From JAABRB01 sp963735025 (lineage in GTDB: Bacteria > Pseudomonadota > Gammaproteobacteria > Burkholderiales > SG8-39): a stretch of DNA of 64,000 nt. The notes beneath the pieces were generated by a model. It had not been told where the DNA came from. It ran no database searches and saw nothing but the letters and a program-made list of their open reading frames with translations. The stretch is from positions 1 to 64,000 of the forward strand of contig CAVTJG010000007.1 of the NCBI GenBank assembly GCA_963735025.1, given 5' to 3'. Position 1 is the first letter of the stretch, and each line of letters opens with the position of its first letter. Position numbers and translations under genes: made by a program. Shown here one piece after another: positions 55,058 through 63,678 of this stretch.

Positions 55058-55525
55058 ATGCGCTACTGGCTGATGAAATCCGAGCCGGACGAGTTCTCCA
55101 TCGACGACCTCGCGCGCGCGCCGGGCCGCAAGGCACCCTGGACGGGTGTCCGCAACTATCAATCGCGCAACTTCATGCGCGACGACATGCGCCCCGGCGA
55201 TGGCGTGCTCTTCTACTATTCGAGCTGTCCCGAGCCGGGGATCGCAGGCATCGCCGAGGTGGCGAGCGAGGGATATCCGGATCGATCCCAGTTCGACAAG
55301 AAGAGCGAGTACTACGATCCGAAGTCGACCCGCGCCGCGCCGCGCTGGGTGAACGTCGACGTCAAGTTCGTCAGAAAGACCGCGCTGGTGAGCCTTGCGG
55401 AACTGCGGCGGCATCCGAAGCTCGCCAAGATGCGCCTGCTCCAGCGGGGGAACCGGCTGTCGATCACGCCCGTGGAACCCGCCGAGTGGACTTACATCAC
55501 CGAGCGCCTGTTGAAGGACGCCTGA
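55058..55525 (+). CDS. EVE domain protein
   Basis: A 155-residue protein covering almost exactly one EVE domain: MRYWLMKSEPDEFSIDDL, WTGVRNYQSRNFMRDDM, GVLFYYSSCPEPGIAGIAEV and DPKSTRAAPRWVNVDVKF are the expected blocks, with LLQRGNRLSITPVEPAEW at the end. EVE domains are related to PUA and are proposed to bind modified bases in DNA or RNA. It lies after 6S RNA and before hemE on the same strand. Intact. Confidence 0.9.
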   Translation: MRYWLMKSEPDEFSIDDLARAPGRKAPWTGVRNYQSRNFMRDDMRPGDGVLFYYSSCPEPGIAGIAEVASEGYPDRSQFDKKSEYYDPKSTRAAPRWVNVDVKFVRKTALVSLAELRRHPKLAKMRLLQRGNRLSITPVEPAEWTYITERLLKDA

Positions 55526-55572
55526 CCGTCGCGCGGCGCAGCCGCCGCGCCGAACCCTGATACCCTCGGCCG

Positions 55573-56640
55573 GTGACCGCACCGCTCCAAAACGACACGC
55601 TGCTTCGCGCCCTGCTGCGCGAGCCCACGCCGTACACGCCGGTCTGGCTAATGCGGCAGGCAGGCCGCTACCTCCCCGAGTACGTCGCCACGCGCAAGCG
55701 CGCGGGCAGCTTCCTCGCGCTCGCCAAGACGCCGGAGCTCGCCACCGAAGTGACGCTGCAACCGCTCGAGCGCTACCCGCTCGACGCGGCCATCCTGTTC
55801 TCCGATATCCTCACGATCCCCGATGCGATGGGGCTCGGCCTCTTCTTCAGCGAAGGCGAAGGGCCGCGCTTCGAGCGTCCGTTGCGCGACGAGGCCGCGA
55901 TCCGCGCGCTGGCGCCACCCGATCCGACCCGCGAGCTCCGCTACGTGCTCGATGCCGTCGCGCATATCCGCACCGCGCTCGCGGGTCGCGTGCCCCTGAT
56001 CGGCTTTTCCGGCAGCCCGTTCACCCTGGCCTGCTACATGGTCGAGGGCGGCGGCAGCGACGACTTCCGGCTCCTGAAGAGCATGCTCTACGGCCGTCCC
56101 GAACTGCTGCATCGCATCCTCGCGGTGAATGCGCGCGCGGTCGCGGATTACCTGAACGCGCAGATCGAGGCCGGCGCGCAGGCGGTGATGATCTTCGACA
56201 CCTGGGGCGGCACGCTCGCGGAGGCCGCCTACCACGAGTTCTCGCTCGCCTACATCAAGAGCGTGGTGGCGCAGCTCCGCCGCGAGCGCGATGGGGCCCG
56301 TGTGCCGAGCATCGTCTTCACCAAGGGCGGCGGACTGTGGCTGGAAGCGATCGCCGGGTGCGGGAGCGATGCCGTTGGCGTCGACTGGACGATCGATATC
56401 GGCGCGGCGCGCCAGCGCGTCGGCGATCGCGTGGCGCTGCAGGGAAATCTCGATCCGATCGCGCTCTTCGCGCCGCCCGATGCGATCCGGCGCGAGGCTG
56501 AGCGGGTGCTTACTTCCTTCGGGAGTGGCGCGGGACACGTCTTCAACCTGGGACATGGCATTTCCCAGTACACCCCGCCGGAGCACGTCGGCGTGCTCGT
56601 GGAAACGGTCCACTCGGCAAGCCTGAAGCTCCGCGCGTGA
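55573..56640 (+). CDS. hemE: Uroporphyrinogen decarboxylase HemE
   Basis: A 355-residue enzyme with GTG start at 55573. The signature PVWLMRQAGRYLPEYVATR near residue 24 is diagnostic, and DAAILFSDILTIPDAMG contains the catalytic-type Asp; GFSGSPFTLACYMVEGGGS, FDTWGG and LQGNLDPIALFAPP are all present. It removes four acetate carboxyls from uroporphyrinogen III to make coproporphyrinogen III in haem synthesis. Intact, length typical. Confidence 0.96.
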   Translation: MTAPLQNDTLLRALLREPTPYTPVWLMRQAGRYLPEYVATRKRAGSFLALAKTPELATEVTLQPLERYPLDAAILFSDILTIPDAMGLGLFFSEGEGPRFERPLRDEAAIRALAPPDPTRELRYVLDAVAHIRTALAGRVPLIGFSGSPFTLACYMVEGGGSDDFRLLKSMLYGRPELLHRILAVNARAVADYLNAQIEAGAQAVMIFDTWGGTLAEAAYHEFSLAYIKSVVAQLRRERDGARVPSIVFTKGGGLWLEAIAGCGSDAVGVDWTIDIGAARQRVGDRVALQGNLDPIALFAPPDAIRREAERVLTSFGSGAGHVFNLGHGISQYTPPEHVGVLVETVHSASLKLRA

Positions 56641-56678
56641 ACTAATTCACCCCGCGATCCGGGGCCGCGGGTCTTGAC

Positions 56679-56876
56679 TTATGCACAATTCCGTGCCCCG
56701 CCCCGCCAGACGGGCGTTTCCGGGCGCTCCCTGGGGACAAGCCTGTAACTCGCTGTTTCAATATGGAAAATAACTTCGCACAAATCGCGAGCGATACTAA
56801 AAATCCGTTGCAGGAAGCCAGGTTACGAGTTTGTTGCAAAGTTGCGCACAGCTTTATCCACAAAAACTGTGCACAA
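56679..56876. promoter_or_regulatory. DnaA-box cluster between hemE and priA
   Basis: In the 322-bp hemE-priA gap there are TTATGCACA at 56679-56687, TTGCGCACA at 56842-56850, TTATCCACA at 56854-56862 (perfect consensus TTATNCACA) and TGTGCACAA at 56868-56876 (TTGTGCACA on the other strand). The last three are spaced 12 and 14 bp apart. An AT-rich stretch (ATATGGAAAATAAC at 56761 to 56808) lies between. This could regulate priA, titrate DnaA, or be part of an origin-like site. No in vivo role can be claimed from sequence. Confidence 0.55.
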
Positions 56877-56962
56877 CCCGGAAATTCTTTTCGATCAGAT
56901 AGTTCAGTTGTGCCTCGCAAGACTTTGGAAGAGTCGATCGCCGCAGCGGCGCGGTCTCGCCG

Positions 56963-59117
56963 ATGAGCATCCTGCGCGTTGCGCTCGACGTTCCGCTGTC
57001 GAAGCTCTTCGACTATGCAGCCCCGGACGCAAGCGCAGCGGACATCGGCCGCCGCGTCGTCGTGCCGTTCGGCAATCGGCGCATGGTGGGTGTCATCGTG
57101 GAAGTCGCCGCGACGAGCGACGTTCCGGTCGACAAGCTCCGCGCCGCCGGCGAGGTGATGCGAGACCTTGCGCCGCTCACGCGCGACTGGCTCGACGTGG
57201 CGCGCTTCTGCAGCGAGTATTACCAGCGCGCGCTCGGCGAGGTGATTCATGCCGCGCTCCCGCCACGGTTGCGCAGGACGCGATCCCTGCCCACTCCCCC
57301 CGAGGCGCTTGCCATCACCGATGCTGGACGCGCCGCCCTGGCAACGCTTCCGGCCCGCAGCCACGCCAAGCGCGCGCTCCTCGAGCGGTTGGCGCGCGAG
57401 AGCCCGGTGCCCGCTGCCGAGGTCACGGCATCCGACGCGTTGCGCGACGCACGCGCCCGCGGCTGGATCGAGCCGGTGGCCCTTCCCAGACCCATGGCGC
57501 AGTTTGTCGAGCGCCATGTAGCGACCTCGGACCAGCGCGCGGCGATCGAAGCGATTTCTGCCGCGCTGGGCGGCTACGCGCCCTTTCTCCTGCTCGGGAT
57601 CACTGGAAGCGGCAAGACCGAGGTCTATCTCCATGTCATCGCCGAAGTGTTGCGCCGCGGTCGGCAGGCGCTCGTGCTGGTGCCCGAGATCAACCTGACG
57701 CCCCAGCTCGAGCAGGAGTTTGCGAGTCGCTTTCCGGGGGCGCGCGTGGTCACGCTGCACAGCGCCTTGGCGGAAAACCAGCGTGCCGAGAACTGGCTCG
57801 CGGCGCAGGCCGGCGATGCGAGCATCGTTCTCGGCACGCGGCTCGCCGTGTTCACGCCGCTTCCCGCACTCGACCTGATCATCGTGGACGAGGAGCACGA
57901 CACGTCATTCAAGCAGCAGGACGGCGTGCGCTACTCGGCACGCGACCTGGCCGTCTTCCGTGCCCACGCCGCGGGCGTGCCGATCGTGCTCGGTTCGGCG
58001 ACACCTTCGCTCGAGAGCTACGCGCACGCACGAGTCGGTCGCTATCGCCTCCTCGCGCTGCCCGAGCGCGCGCGCGAAGGCGCGCGGCTTCCCACCGTGC
58101 GCCTGGCCGACACGCGATCTGAAAAGGTGGTGGACGGTCTCACGGAATCGCTGGCCACGGCGATCGCGGCCCGGCTCGACCGCGGCGAGCAAACCCTCCT
58201 CTTCCTCAATCGCCGCGGCTATGCGCCGGTGCTGGTCTGCAACGCGTGCGGCTGGACGGCGGGCTGCCAGCGCTGCTCCGCGCACCTCGTCGTGCACCTC
58301 GCCGATCGGCAGCTGCGATGCCATCACTGCGGTCACGCGGAAGCGATCCCGCGGACCTGCGTGCAGTGCGGCAACATCGATCTCGTGCCGTTCGGCCGCG
58401 GCACGCAACGGCTGGAAGCCGCGCTTGCCGAGCGCTTCCCGGCGGCGCGCCTCCTGCGAGTGGACAGCGACAGCACGCGCGGCAAGGGCCGCTGGGAGAC
58501 GATGCGTGGCCAGATCAACGCCGGCGAGGCGGATCTCCTGGTCGGCACCCAGATCATGGCCAAGGGGCACGACTTTCCGCGACTGACGCTGGTGGGCATT
58601 CTGCACGCCGACGCCGCGCTTCTCGCGGCAGACTACCGCGCACCGGAGCGCCTCTTCGCACAGCTCTACCAGGTCGCAGGACGCGCGGGTCGCGCCGAGA
58701 TCCCGGGCGAGGTCATCGTGCAGACGCGCTATCCCGGCCATCCGCTCTACCGCGCGCTCGTCGAGCACGACTACGGACGATTCGCCGATTCACAGCTTGC
58801 CGAACGCGAGCAGGCGGGGTTTCCGCCATTCGTCTACGAAGCAGTGCTCCGCGCGGAAAGCGATGCACTCGATGACGCACTGGGATTTCTCACCCGCGCG
58901 ACCGCAAGCGCCCCCGGTGATGACGTCGTCACCGTCTACGATCCAGTGCCGATGAGCGTGGTGCGTATCGCCGGCCGCGAGCGGGCGCACGTGCTCGTGC
59001 AGTCGCGGTCACGCCGGGCGTTGCAGACCTTCTTGCGACGAGTGGATGGCGCGGCTGAACGAGAGCAAGTCGACTCGCGTCCGCTGGCACATCGACGTCG
59101 ATCCGGTGGAGTTCTAG
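56963..59117 (+). CDS. priA: Primosomal replication-restart helicase PriA, C-terminal frameshift
   Basis: About 717 residues from ATG 56963. N-terminal DNA-binding domain, then Walker A GITGSGKTEVY, DEEH box (IIVDEEHDTSFKQQ), helicase motif region GSATPSLESYA, and the zinc-binding cysteines CNACGW, CQRCSA, CHHCGH, CVQCGN characteristic of PriA. GTQIMAKGHDFPRLTLVG and YQVAGRAGRAEIPGEV are late helicase motifs. Near 59040 an extra base breaks the frame; corrected reading ends ARLNESKSTRVRWHIDVDPVEF at TAG 59115-59117. The length is one base over a multiple of three. As this C-terminus is conserved, a sequence error is likelier than mutation. Confidence 0.93.
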
Positions 59118-59151
59118 AGAATCCCGGAAAAACCGACATTCCCGTCGAGCC

Positions 59152-59230
59152 CGTCATTCCCGCGCAAGCGGGAATCCATCAGGAGTTCGATCGGAGACAG
59201 GCCTGGATCCCCGCTTGCGCGGGGATGACG
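59152..59230. repeat. dRS3-like inverted repeat pair after priA
   Basis: The left unit (59152-59178) holds ATTCCC-N8-GGGAAT at 59156-59175; the right unit (59202-59230) is a near-inverse copy (CCTGGATCCCCGCTTGCGCGGGGATGACG). The units are inverted with a ~23-bp spacer, the same plan as at 41.75 kb. They lie just past the corrected priA stop and before convergent ridA, so they may act as a bidirectional terminator. Confidence 0.75.
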
Positions 59231-59244
59231 TCATCGGGACGACC

Positions 59245-59727
59245 CTAGCTTTTCAGCAGAACTTCCCCCTCGATCTCGACCGGAATGCCGAACGGGAGCT
59301 CGGCCATGCCGACCGCCGAGCGGGCGTGCGCACCGCGCTCGGGGCCGAAGACTTCGATGATCAGATCCGTGAACCCGTTGATCACCGCGGGCGTCCGATC
59401 GAATCCGGGCGCGGCATTCACCATTCCGAACACGCGCACCCAGCGATCAATGCGATCGAGGTCACCCAGCGCACCTTTGAGGCTCCCCAGGATCGAAAGC
59501 GCAGTGAGTCGGGCGGCGCGATAGCCCTCCTCTTGCGACACCTCGGCACCCACCTTGCCCAGCGGCTTCGCAAGGGTGCCGTCGACCTCGGTCGGGCCAT
59601 GTCCCGAAATGAATGCGCGGTTGCCCACGACGTGAACCCAGGGAAAGGGAAGCTTGGCCCCGGGCGGCAAGACCAGCGGCGCAGGAAGCGCGAGGCCGAG
59701 GTCGCGCAGACGGGATTCGATACTCAT
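59245..59727 (-). CDS. RidA/YjgF/UK114 family protein (Rid-like)
   Basis: 160 residues from ATG 59727 (MSIESRLRDLGLALPAPLVL); an in-frame ATG five codons upstream (59742) is an alternative. HVVGNRAFISGHGP, RLTALSILGSLKGALGDLDRIDRWVRVFGMVNAAPGF and RGAHARSAVGMAELPFGIPVEIE are the Rid blocks, the last including the conserved ARSAVGxxELPxxxxVEIE. It belongs to a longer Rid subgroup; RidA itself hydrolyses reactive enamine/imine intermediates, but this subgroup's substrate is less certain. Confidence 0.88.
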   Translation of the reverse strand: MSIESRLRDLGLALPAPLVLPPGAKLPFPWVHVVGNRAFISGHGPTEVDGTLAKPLGKVGAEVSQEEGYRAARLTALSILGSLKGALGDLDRIDRWVRVFGMVNAAPGFDRTPAVINGFTDLIIEVFGPERGAHARSAVGMAELPFGIPVEIEGEVLLKS

Positions 59728-59838
59728 GGGAATCTTCGTCACGCTAATAGTCGGATCACCACGCTGGCAGAAAGCGCGTCCACCCTCCTCGGAGAGGACG
59801 GGCCCGCCCGAAGGGCGGGGGTGGGTGAGTTCAGTCCG

Positions 59839-60345
59839 TCAGCGCAGCCAGGGCGCCTGCCAGGCAGGCGCCGGCCCCACCGTGAGACGGATGTCGCGCG
59901 ACATGCGCAGCGCATCTTCCTCGCCGCGGTAGTAGCGTGCGACCACGCCCGCGGAGCGATAGCCAAGCCGCTCGTAGAACTTGCGCGCGCCGACATTGCT
60001 GCGACGGAGCTCGAGCTCGATCGACTCGATGCCCGCGACGAGCGCCGACTCCTCGAGCCACTGGGTCATGCGCCGGCCGAGTCCGGCACCCTGGTAGCGC
60101 GGATGCACGGCCAACAGGTTGAGGCGGGCGCGGTCATCGCCGAAATGCATGATCGCAAATCCCACGACCTGATGACCGTCGCAGGAGGCGATGGACGTCG
60201 TATCGCGATTGGCGATGCTGCGGGCGACGCGCGCCGGCGTCCAGGACCAGCCGAGCCCGGGCTCGATCAGATCGCGCGACATGACGGCGATCGCCTGGGC
60301 ATCGGCCGGCAGGGCAAGCCGGAGGGTGATTCTTGCTGCAGTCAT
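59839..60345 (-). CDS. GNAT-family N-acetyltransferase (RimI-like)
   Basis: 168 residues: MTAARITLRLALPADAQAIAVMSRDLIEPGLGWSW, then VGFAIMHFGDDRARLNLLAVHPRYQGAGLGRRMTQWLE (motif A, with Q/RxxGxG/A as QGAGLG), and IELELRRSNVGARKFYERLGYRSAGVVARYY (motif B). The VHPRYQGAGLG and YERLGYR segments are typical of RimI-type acetyltransferases; its acceptor is unknown. Transcribed away from the bactofilin gene across a 359-bp gap. Confidence 0.87.
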   Translation of the reverse strand: MTAARITLRLALPADAQAIAVMSRDLIEPGLGWSWTPARVARSIANRDTTSIASCDGHQVVGFAIMHFGDDRARLNLLAVHPRYQGAGLGRRMTQWLEESALVAGIESIELELRRSNVGARKFYERLGYRSAGVVARYYRGEEDALRMSRDIRLTVGPAPAWQAPWLR

Positions 60346-60704
60346 ACGTGCGCGCTAGGTCGGGGAATGTCGCCGCGGAGCGACATCGATGATGCCGCCA
60401 AAACAGCGGCTTGGCAAACCAACTCCTGCCGCTGTCGTGGCATGGAGACAGGCGCCGGGGCGCGCCCGGCACTGTCCACGCCTGCCCGGCACGCGCGTCC
60501 GAAATGTTTTACAATCGCTGCCCACGGCCGCCGTCGACCCAACTCATTGATTCGTCAAGTCTGCGATATCGGGTGACGTGGCAAGGCGTCGCAGTTTGGA
60601 CCCCAGGGCGACCTTGCGGTCCGGAGCGCATTTGCCCGATCCAGGCATGGCCCTTGCACAAAGCGGCTTCCCGCTAACGCAACCACGAACGAGCCGGAGG
60701 AAAG
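60346..60704. other. Intergenic gap between acetyltransferase and bactofilin gene
   Basis: 359 bp, divergent promoters expected. It holds the sigma-54-like element listed next and a good ribosome-binding site (GGAGGAAAG just before ATG 60705). I see no small gene. The rest is GC-rich without a clear repeat or terminator. Confidence 0.4.
60644..60658 (+). promoter_or_regulatory. Sigma-54-type -24/-12 promoter upstream of bactofilin
   Basis: GGCATGGCCCTTGCA matches the consensus TGGCACG-N4-TTGCW with one mismatch (T for C) and a weak -25 base. The GG and GC dinucleotides are 10 nt apart, the required spacing. The bactofilin ATG lies 47 bp beyond the -12 element. An activator site upstream is not apparent by eye. 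Confidence 0.5.
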
Positions 60705-61285
60705 ATGCTGCACAGACAGAGCCTGTTCACCAGCAATCGAGACGATCGCCAGCGCCGCGAATCGGGGACGTCCGCACCCGCAGCCGCCATCACGCCGCCA
60801 CCCGCGGATCCCCCTCGCCGCAACGAGCCCGCTCGTACGGAATCCGCTGGGCAGACGTCGTCCGGCACGGCCGCCGCCAAGAGCGACGATACCAGCAAGA
60901 GCCGGCTGATCGTCGGACCGGAGATCACGCTCAAGAGCGCCGAGATCACCGACTGCGACACCATCGTGGTGGAAGGCCGCGTCGAGGCGACGACCGATGC
61001 GCGGGTCATGCAGATCGCCGAGACCGGAACGATCGTCGGGACCGTGAGCGTCGACATCGCGGAAGTGCGCGGCCGATTCGAGGGCGAGCTCACGGTGCGC
61101 AAGACGCTCGTCATCCATCCGACCGGACGCGTGACCGGCAAGATTCGCTACGGCAAGCTCGTGATCGAGGAAGGTGGCGAAGCTGACCGGCGAGGTGGGC
61201 ACGCTTGCGTCGACCAAGCCGTCGGTCGCGCTCGCGGCACCGTCGAAGCACGCCGAAGGCAACACCGCACCGCGCCCGCGCCTGA
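60705..61285 (+). CDS. Bactofilin (polymer-forming cytoskeletal protein), frameshifted near the end
   Basis: From ATG 60705, about 193 residues. The N-terminal ~60 residues are low-complexity, rich in Pro/Ala/Ser/Arg. The bactofilin (DUF583) core begins at RLIVGPEITLKSAEI and has the right-handed beta-helix pattern with repeated short strands: VVEGRVEAT, IGTVSVDIAEVRGRFEGELTVRKTLVIHPTGRVTGKIRYGKL. Near 61180 the frame changes to KLTGEVGTLAST; the end at TGA 61283-61285 needs another change and is a guess made because a clear terminator follows. Bactofilins form polymers at membranes and shape or organise cells. Confidence 0.82.
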
Positions 61286-61299
61286 CCCTCTCCGCTTGC

Positions 61300-61342
61300 C
61301 CGGCCGGCGCGCGACTGCGCCGGCCGGCGCTTCTTTTCCGGG
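61300..61342 (+). terminator. Rho-independent-like terminator after bactofilin
   Basis: CGGCCGGCGC (61301-61310) pairs with GCGCCGGCCG (61317-61326) around a GCGACT loop, and GCGCTTCTTTTCC follows with a short T-rich tract. Position just after the inferred bactofilin end and before argS supports termination. The T-tract is modest. Confidence 0.7.
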
Positions 61343-61420
61343 CCGTCAGCGCAGGCTGGCCCCGTCTCCTTGCCACCACTCTCCGGTATAATTTTCGGTT
61401 TGCCCGCGCGAGCGGCCGCA

Positions 61421-63067
61421 ATGTCCGCCGAAATCCGCTCTCATCTCACGCAGCTCTTCACCGCCGCGCTCGCGAAGGTCGCCCCGCAACAGCCTGCGAC
61501 GATCATCGATTTCGAGCGTCCCAAGCAGGCAACATACGGCGACTATTCGTGCGCGTCGGCGATGCAGCTCACCCGCCAACTCAAGCGCGCGCCGCAAAAA
61601 ATCGCCCAGGAGCTGATCGACGCCCTCCCGAGGTCCGAATGGGTCGAGCGCATGGAAGTCGCCGGGCCGGGCTTCATCAACATCTATCTCCGGCCGGAGG
61701 CGAAGCAGAACGTCGTACGCACCATCCTGCACGCCGGCGAAGCGTACGGGCGGAGCAATCGCGGCATGGGCAACAAGGTCATCGTCGAGTTCGTCTCGGC
61801 GAATCCGACCGGCCCGCTGCACGTCGGGCACGGAAGGCAAGCCGCGCTCGGCGAGGCGATTGCGGCGACGCTCGCCTCCCAGGGCTGGGACGTGACGCGC
61901 GAGTTCTACTACAACGATGCCGGCCAGCAGATCGCCAACCTGGCGGCGTCGGTGCGGGCCCGGGCGCTGCAGGCGCGGGGCGAAGCCGTGGAGTTTCCCG
62001 AGGACGGGTACCACGGCGAGTACATTCGCGAGATCGCCGCGCAGTTCCTTGCCGCCGACGGCAATCCGGACGATCCCGAGGCGGTGCGCAAGTTCGCGGT
62101 CGCGGCGCTCCGGCGCGAGCAGGACGAGGACCTGCGCGCATTCGGCGTGGCGTTCGACAACTACTATCTCGAATCCTCGCTCTACACCGACGGCCGGGTC
62201 GACGCGGTCGTCGAATCGCTCGCCGCCACCGGGCAAACCTACGAGCACGACGGGGCGCTGTGGCTGAAGACCACGGAGTTCGGCGACGACAAGGACCGCG
62301 TCATGCGCAAGTCCGACGGGGCTTATACCTATTTCGTGCCCGATGTCGCCTATCACGTCACGAAGTGGGAACGCAGCTACAAGCGGGCGGTCAACGTGCA
62401 GGGATCGGACCATCACAGCACGGTGACGCGGGTGCGTGCCGGGTTGCAGGCGCTCGCGATGGGCATCCCGCCGGGATATCCCGATTATGTGCTGCACAAG
62501 ATGGTGACCGTGATGAAGGGCGGCGAGGAGGTGAAGATCTCGAAGCGCGCCGGCAGTTACGTTACCCTGCGCGAATTGATCGACGAGGTCGGCCGCGACG
62601 CGGTGCGCTTCTTTCTCGTATCGCGCCGCGCGGACAGTGAATTTGCTTTCGACGTCGATCTTGCGAAGTCGCAGACGGAGGACAATCCGGTCTACTACGT
62701 GCAGTATGCGCATGCGCGCGTGTGCTCGGTGCTCGAGCAGTGGCAGGCGCAGTATCCGGACGATCCGCGCGAACCCGAGTCCGTGGACCTGGCACCGCTC
62801 GACTCGCCGCGCGAGCTGCACCTGATGCAGCGACTCGGGGATTTTCCCGACATTCTGGAGACCGCCGCCCGGGAATACGCGCCCCACCAGATTGCGTTCT
62901 ACTTGCGCGAATTGGCGGGCGAATTCCACAGTTACTATAATTCCGACCGCATCCTCGTTCCCGAGACGCCAACCCGCCTGGGGCGGGTTGCGTTGATTGT
63001 TGCAACCCGCCAGGTGCTGCGAAACGGGCTCGGCCTGCTGGGTGTCACCGCTCCCGAGAAAATGTGA
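61421..63067 (+). CDS. argS: Arginyl-tRNA synthetase
   Basis: 548 residues from ATG 61421 (MSAEIRSHLTQLFTAAL); an in-frame upstream extension is not needed. FVSANPTGPLHVGHGRQAALG has the HIGH motif in its ArgRS form HVGHG, VKISKRAGSYVTLREL has the KMSKS-like KISK, and VQGSDHHSTVTRV and FVPDVAYHVTKWE are typical. The C-terminal anticodon-binding domain is complete (REYAPHQIAFYLRELAGEFHSYYNS). Attaches arginine to tRNA-Arg. Intact and normal length; the neighbours give the usual betaproteobacterial argS - SPOR - dsbA order. Confidence 0.95.
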   Translation: MSAEIRSHLTQLFTAALAKVAPQQPATIIDFERPKQATYGDYSCASAMQLTRQLKRAPQKIAQELIDALPRSEWVERMEVAGPGFINIYLRPEAKQNVVRTILHAGEAYGRSNRGMGNKVIVEFVSANPTGPLHVGHGRQAALGEAIAATLASQGWDVTREFYYNDAGQQIANLAASVRARALQARGEAVEFPEDGYHGEYIREIAAQFLAADGNPDDPEAVRKFAVAALRREQDEDLRAFGVAFDNYYLESSLYTDGRVDAVVESLAATGQTYEHDGALWLKTTEFGDDKDRVMRKSDGAYTYFVPDVAYHVTKWERSYKRAVNVQGSDHHSTVTRVRAGLQALAMGIPPGYPDYVLHKMVTVMKGGEEVKISKRAGSYVTLRELIDEVGRDAVRFFLVSRRADSEFAFDVDLAKSQTEDNPVYYVQYAHARVCSVLEQWQAQYPDDPREPESVDLAPLDSPRELHLMQRLGDFPDILETAAREYAPHQIAFYLRELAGEFHSYYNSDRILVPETPTRLGRVALIVATRQVLRNGLGLLGVTAPEKM

Positions 63068-63077
63068 ACGGGCTTCG

Positions 63078-63665
63078 ATGAAGGATTACAAAACGCGCGG
63101 CAAGCCCGCGCGCAAGCGGGCGGTCGGCGGAACGCTGATCGGGATTTTCGTCGGGCTGCTGGCCGGCATCGGCATCGCTGCCGCGATTGCGGTCTACATG
63201 ACCAAGTCGCCTGCGCCATTCGTCGACAGGACGCGCGCGGCCTCGAAGGCGACGCCAGCGAAAGCGGGAGGCAATCTTGCGGAGGCCCAGGCACCCGGCG
63301 TCCCGAAAGCGCCTGAGCGCCCGCGATTCGATTTCTACAAGATCCTGCCGGGCCAGGAAGTCCCGGTGAGCGAGCGCGAGCTGCACGCCGCGGCGAAGGA
63401 CGGCGGCAAGCCCGGGAATCTTCCCAAGGACACCTACTTCATCCAGGCGGGATCGTTCCAGAACCCCGCCGAGGCCGACAACCTCAAGGCCAAGCTGGCG
63501 CTGCTCGGGCTGCAGGCGAGCGTGGAGCCGGCGGCCCTGCCGGACCGCGGCACCTGGTATCGGGTCCGCCTCGGGCCCTATGCCCGGCTCGGCGACATCG
63601 ACCGCGTCCGCCAGACGCTGGCGCAGAACGGAGTCGATGCCCAGATGGTCAAATTGAAGAATTAA
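63078..63665 (+). CDS. SPOR-domain membrane protein (FtsN-like)
   Basis: 195 residues: short cytoplasmic basic stretch, one membrane helix (LIGIFVGLLAGIGIAAAIAVYM), an Ala/Pro/Lys-rich periplasmic linker, and a C-terminal SPOR domain from about residue 110 (DTYFIQAGSFQNPAEADNLKAKLALLGLQASVEP, then GTWYRVRLGPYARLGDID). SPOR domains bind septal peptidoglycan lacking stem peptides. Its start 10 bp after argS and position before dsbA match the conserved betaproteobacterial arrangement. Confidence 0.92.
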   Translation: MKDYKTRGKPARKRAVGGTLIGIFVGLLAGIGIAAAIAVYMTKSPAPFVDRTRAASKATPAKAGGNLAEAQAPGVPKAPERPRFDFYKILPGQEVPVSERELHAAAKDGGKPGNLPKDTYFIQAGSFQNPAEADNLKAKLALLGLQASVEPAALPDRGTWYRVRLGPYARLGDIDRVRQTLAQNGVDAQMVKLKN

Positions 63666-63678
63666 CCAGGAGATTTTC

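Noticed and set aside
59215..60576. A long plus-strand frame over RidA and the acetyltransferase
   Set aside because: Both minus-strand genes are clearly identifiable; the plus-strand frame is their complement.
61346..62929. A 527-codon minus-strand frame over argS
   Set aside because: Antisense to a fully conserved gene with HVGHG and KISK motifs. No family recognisable on the opposite strand.
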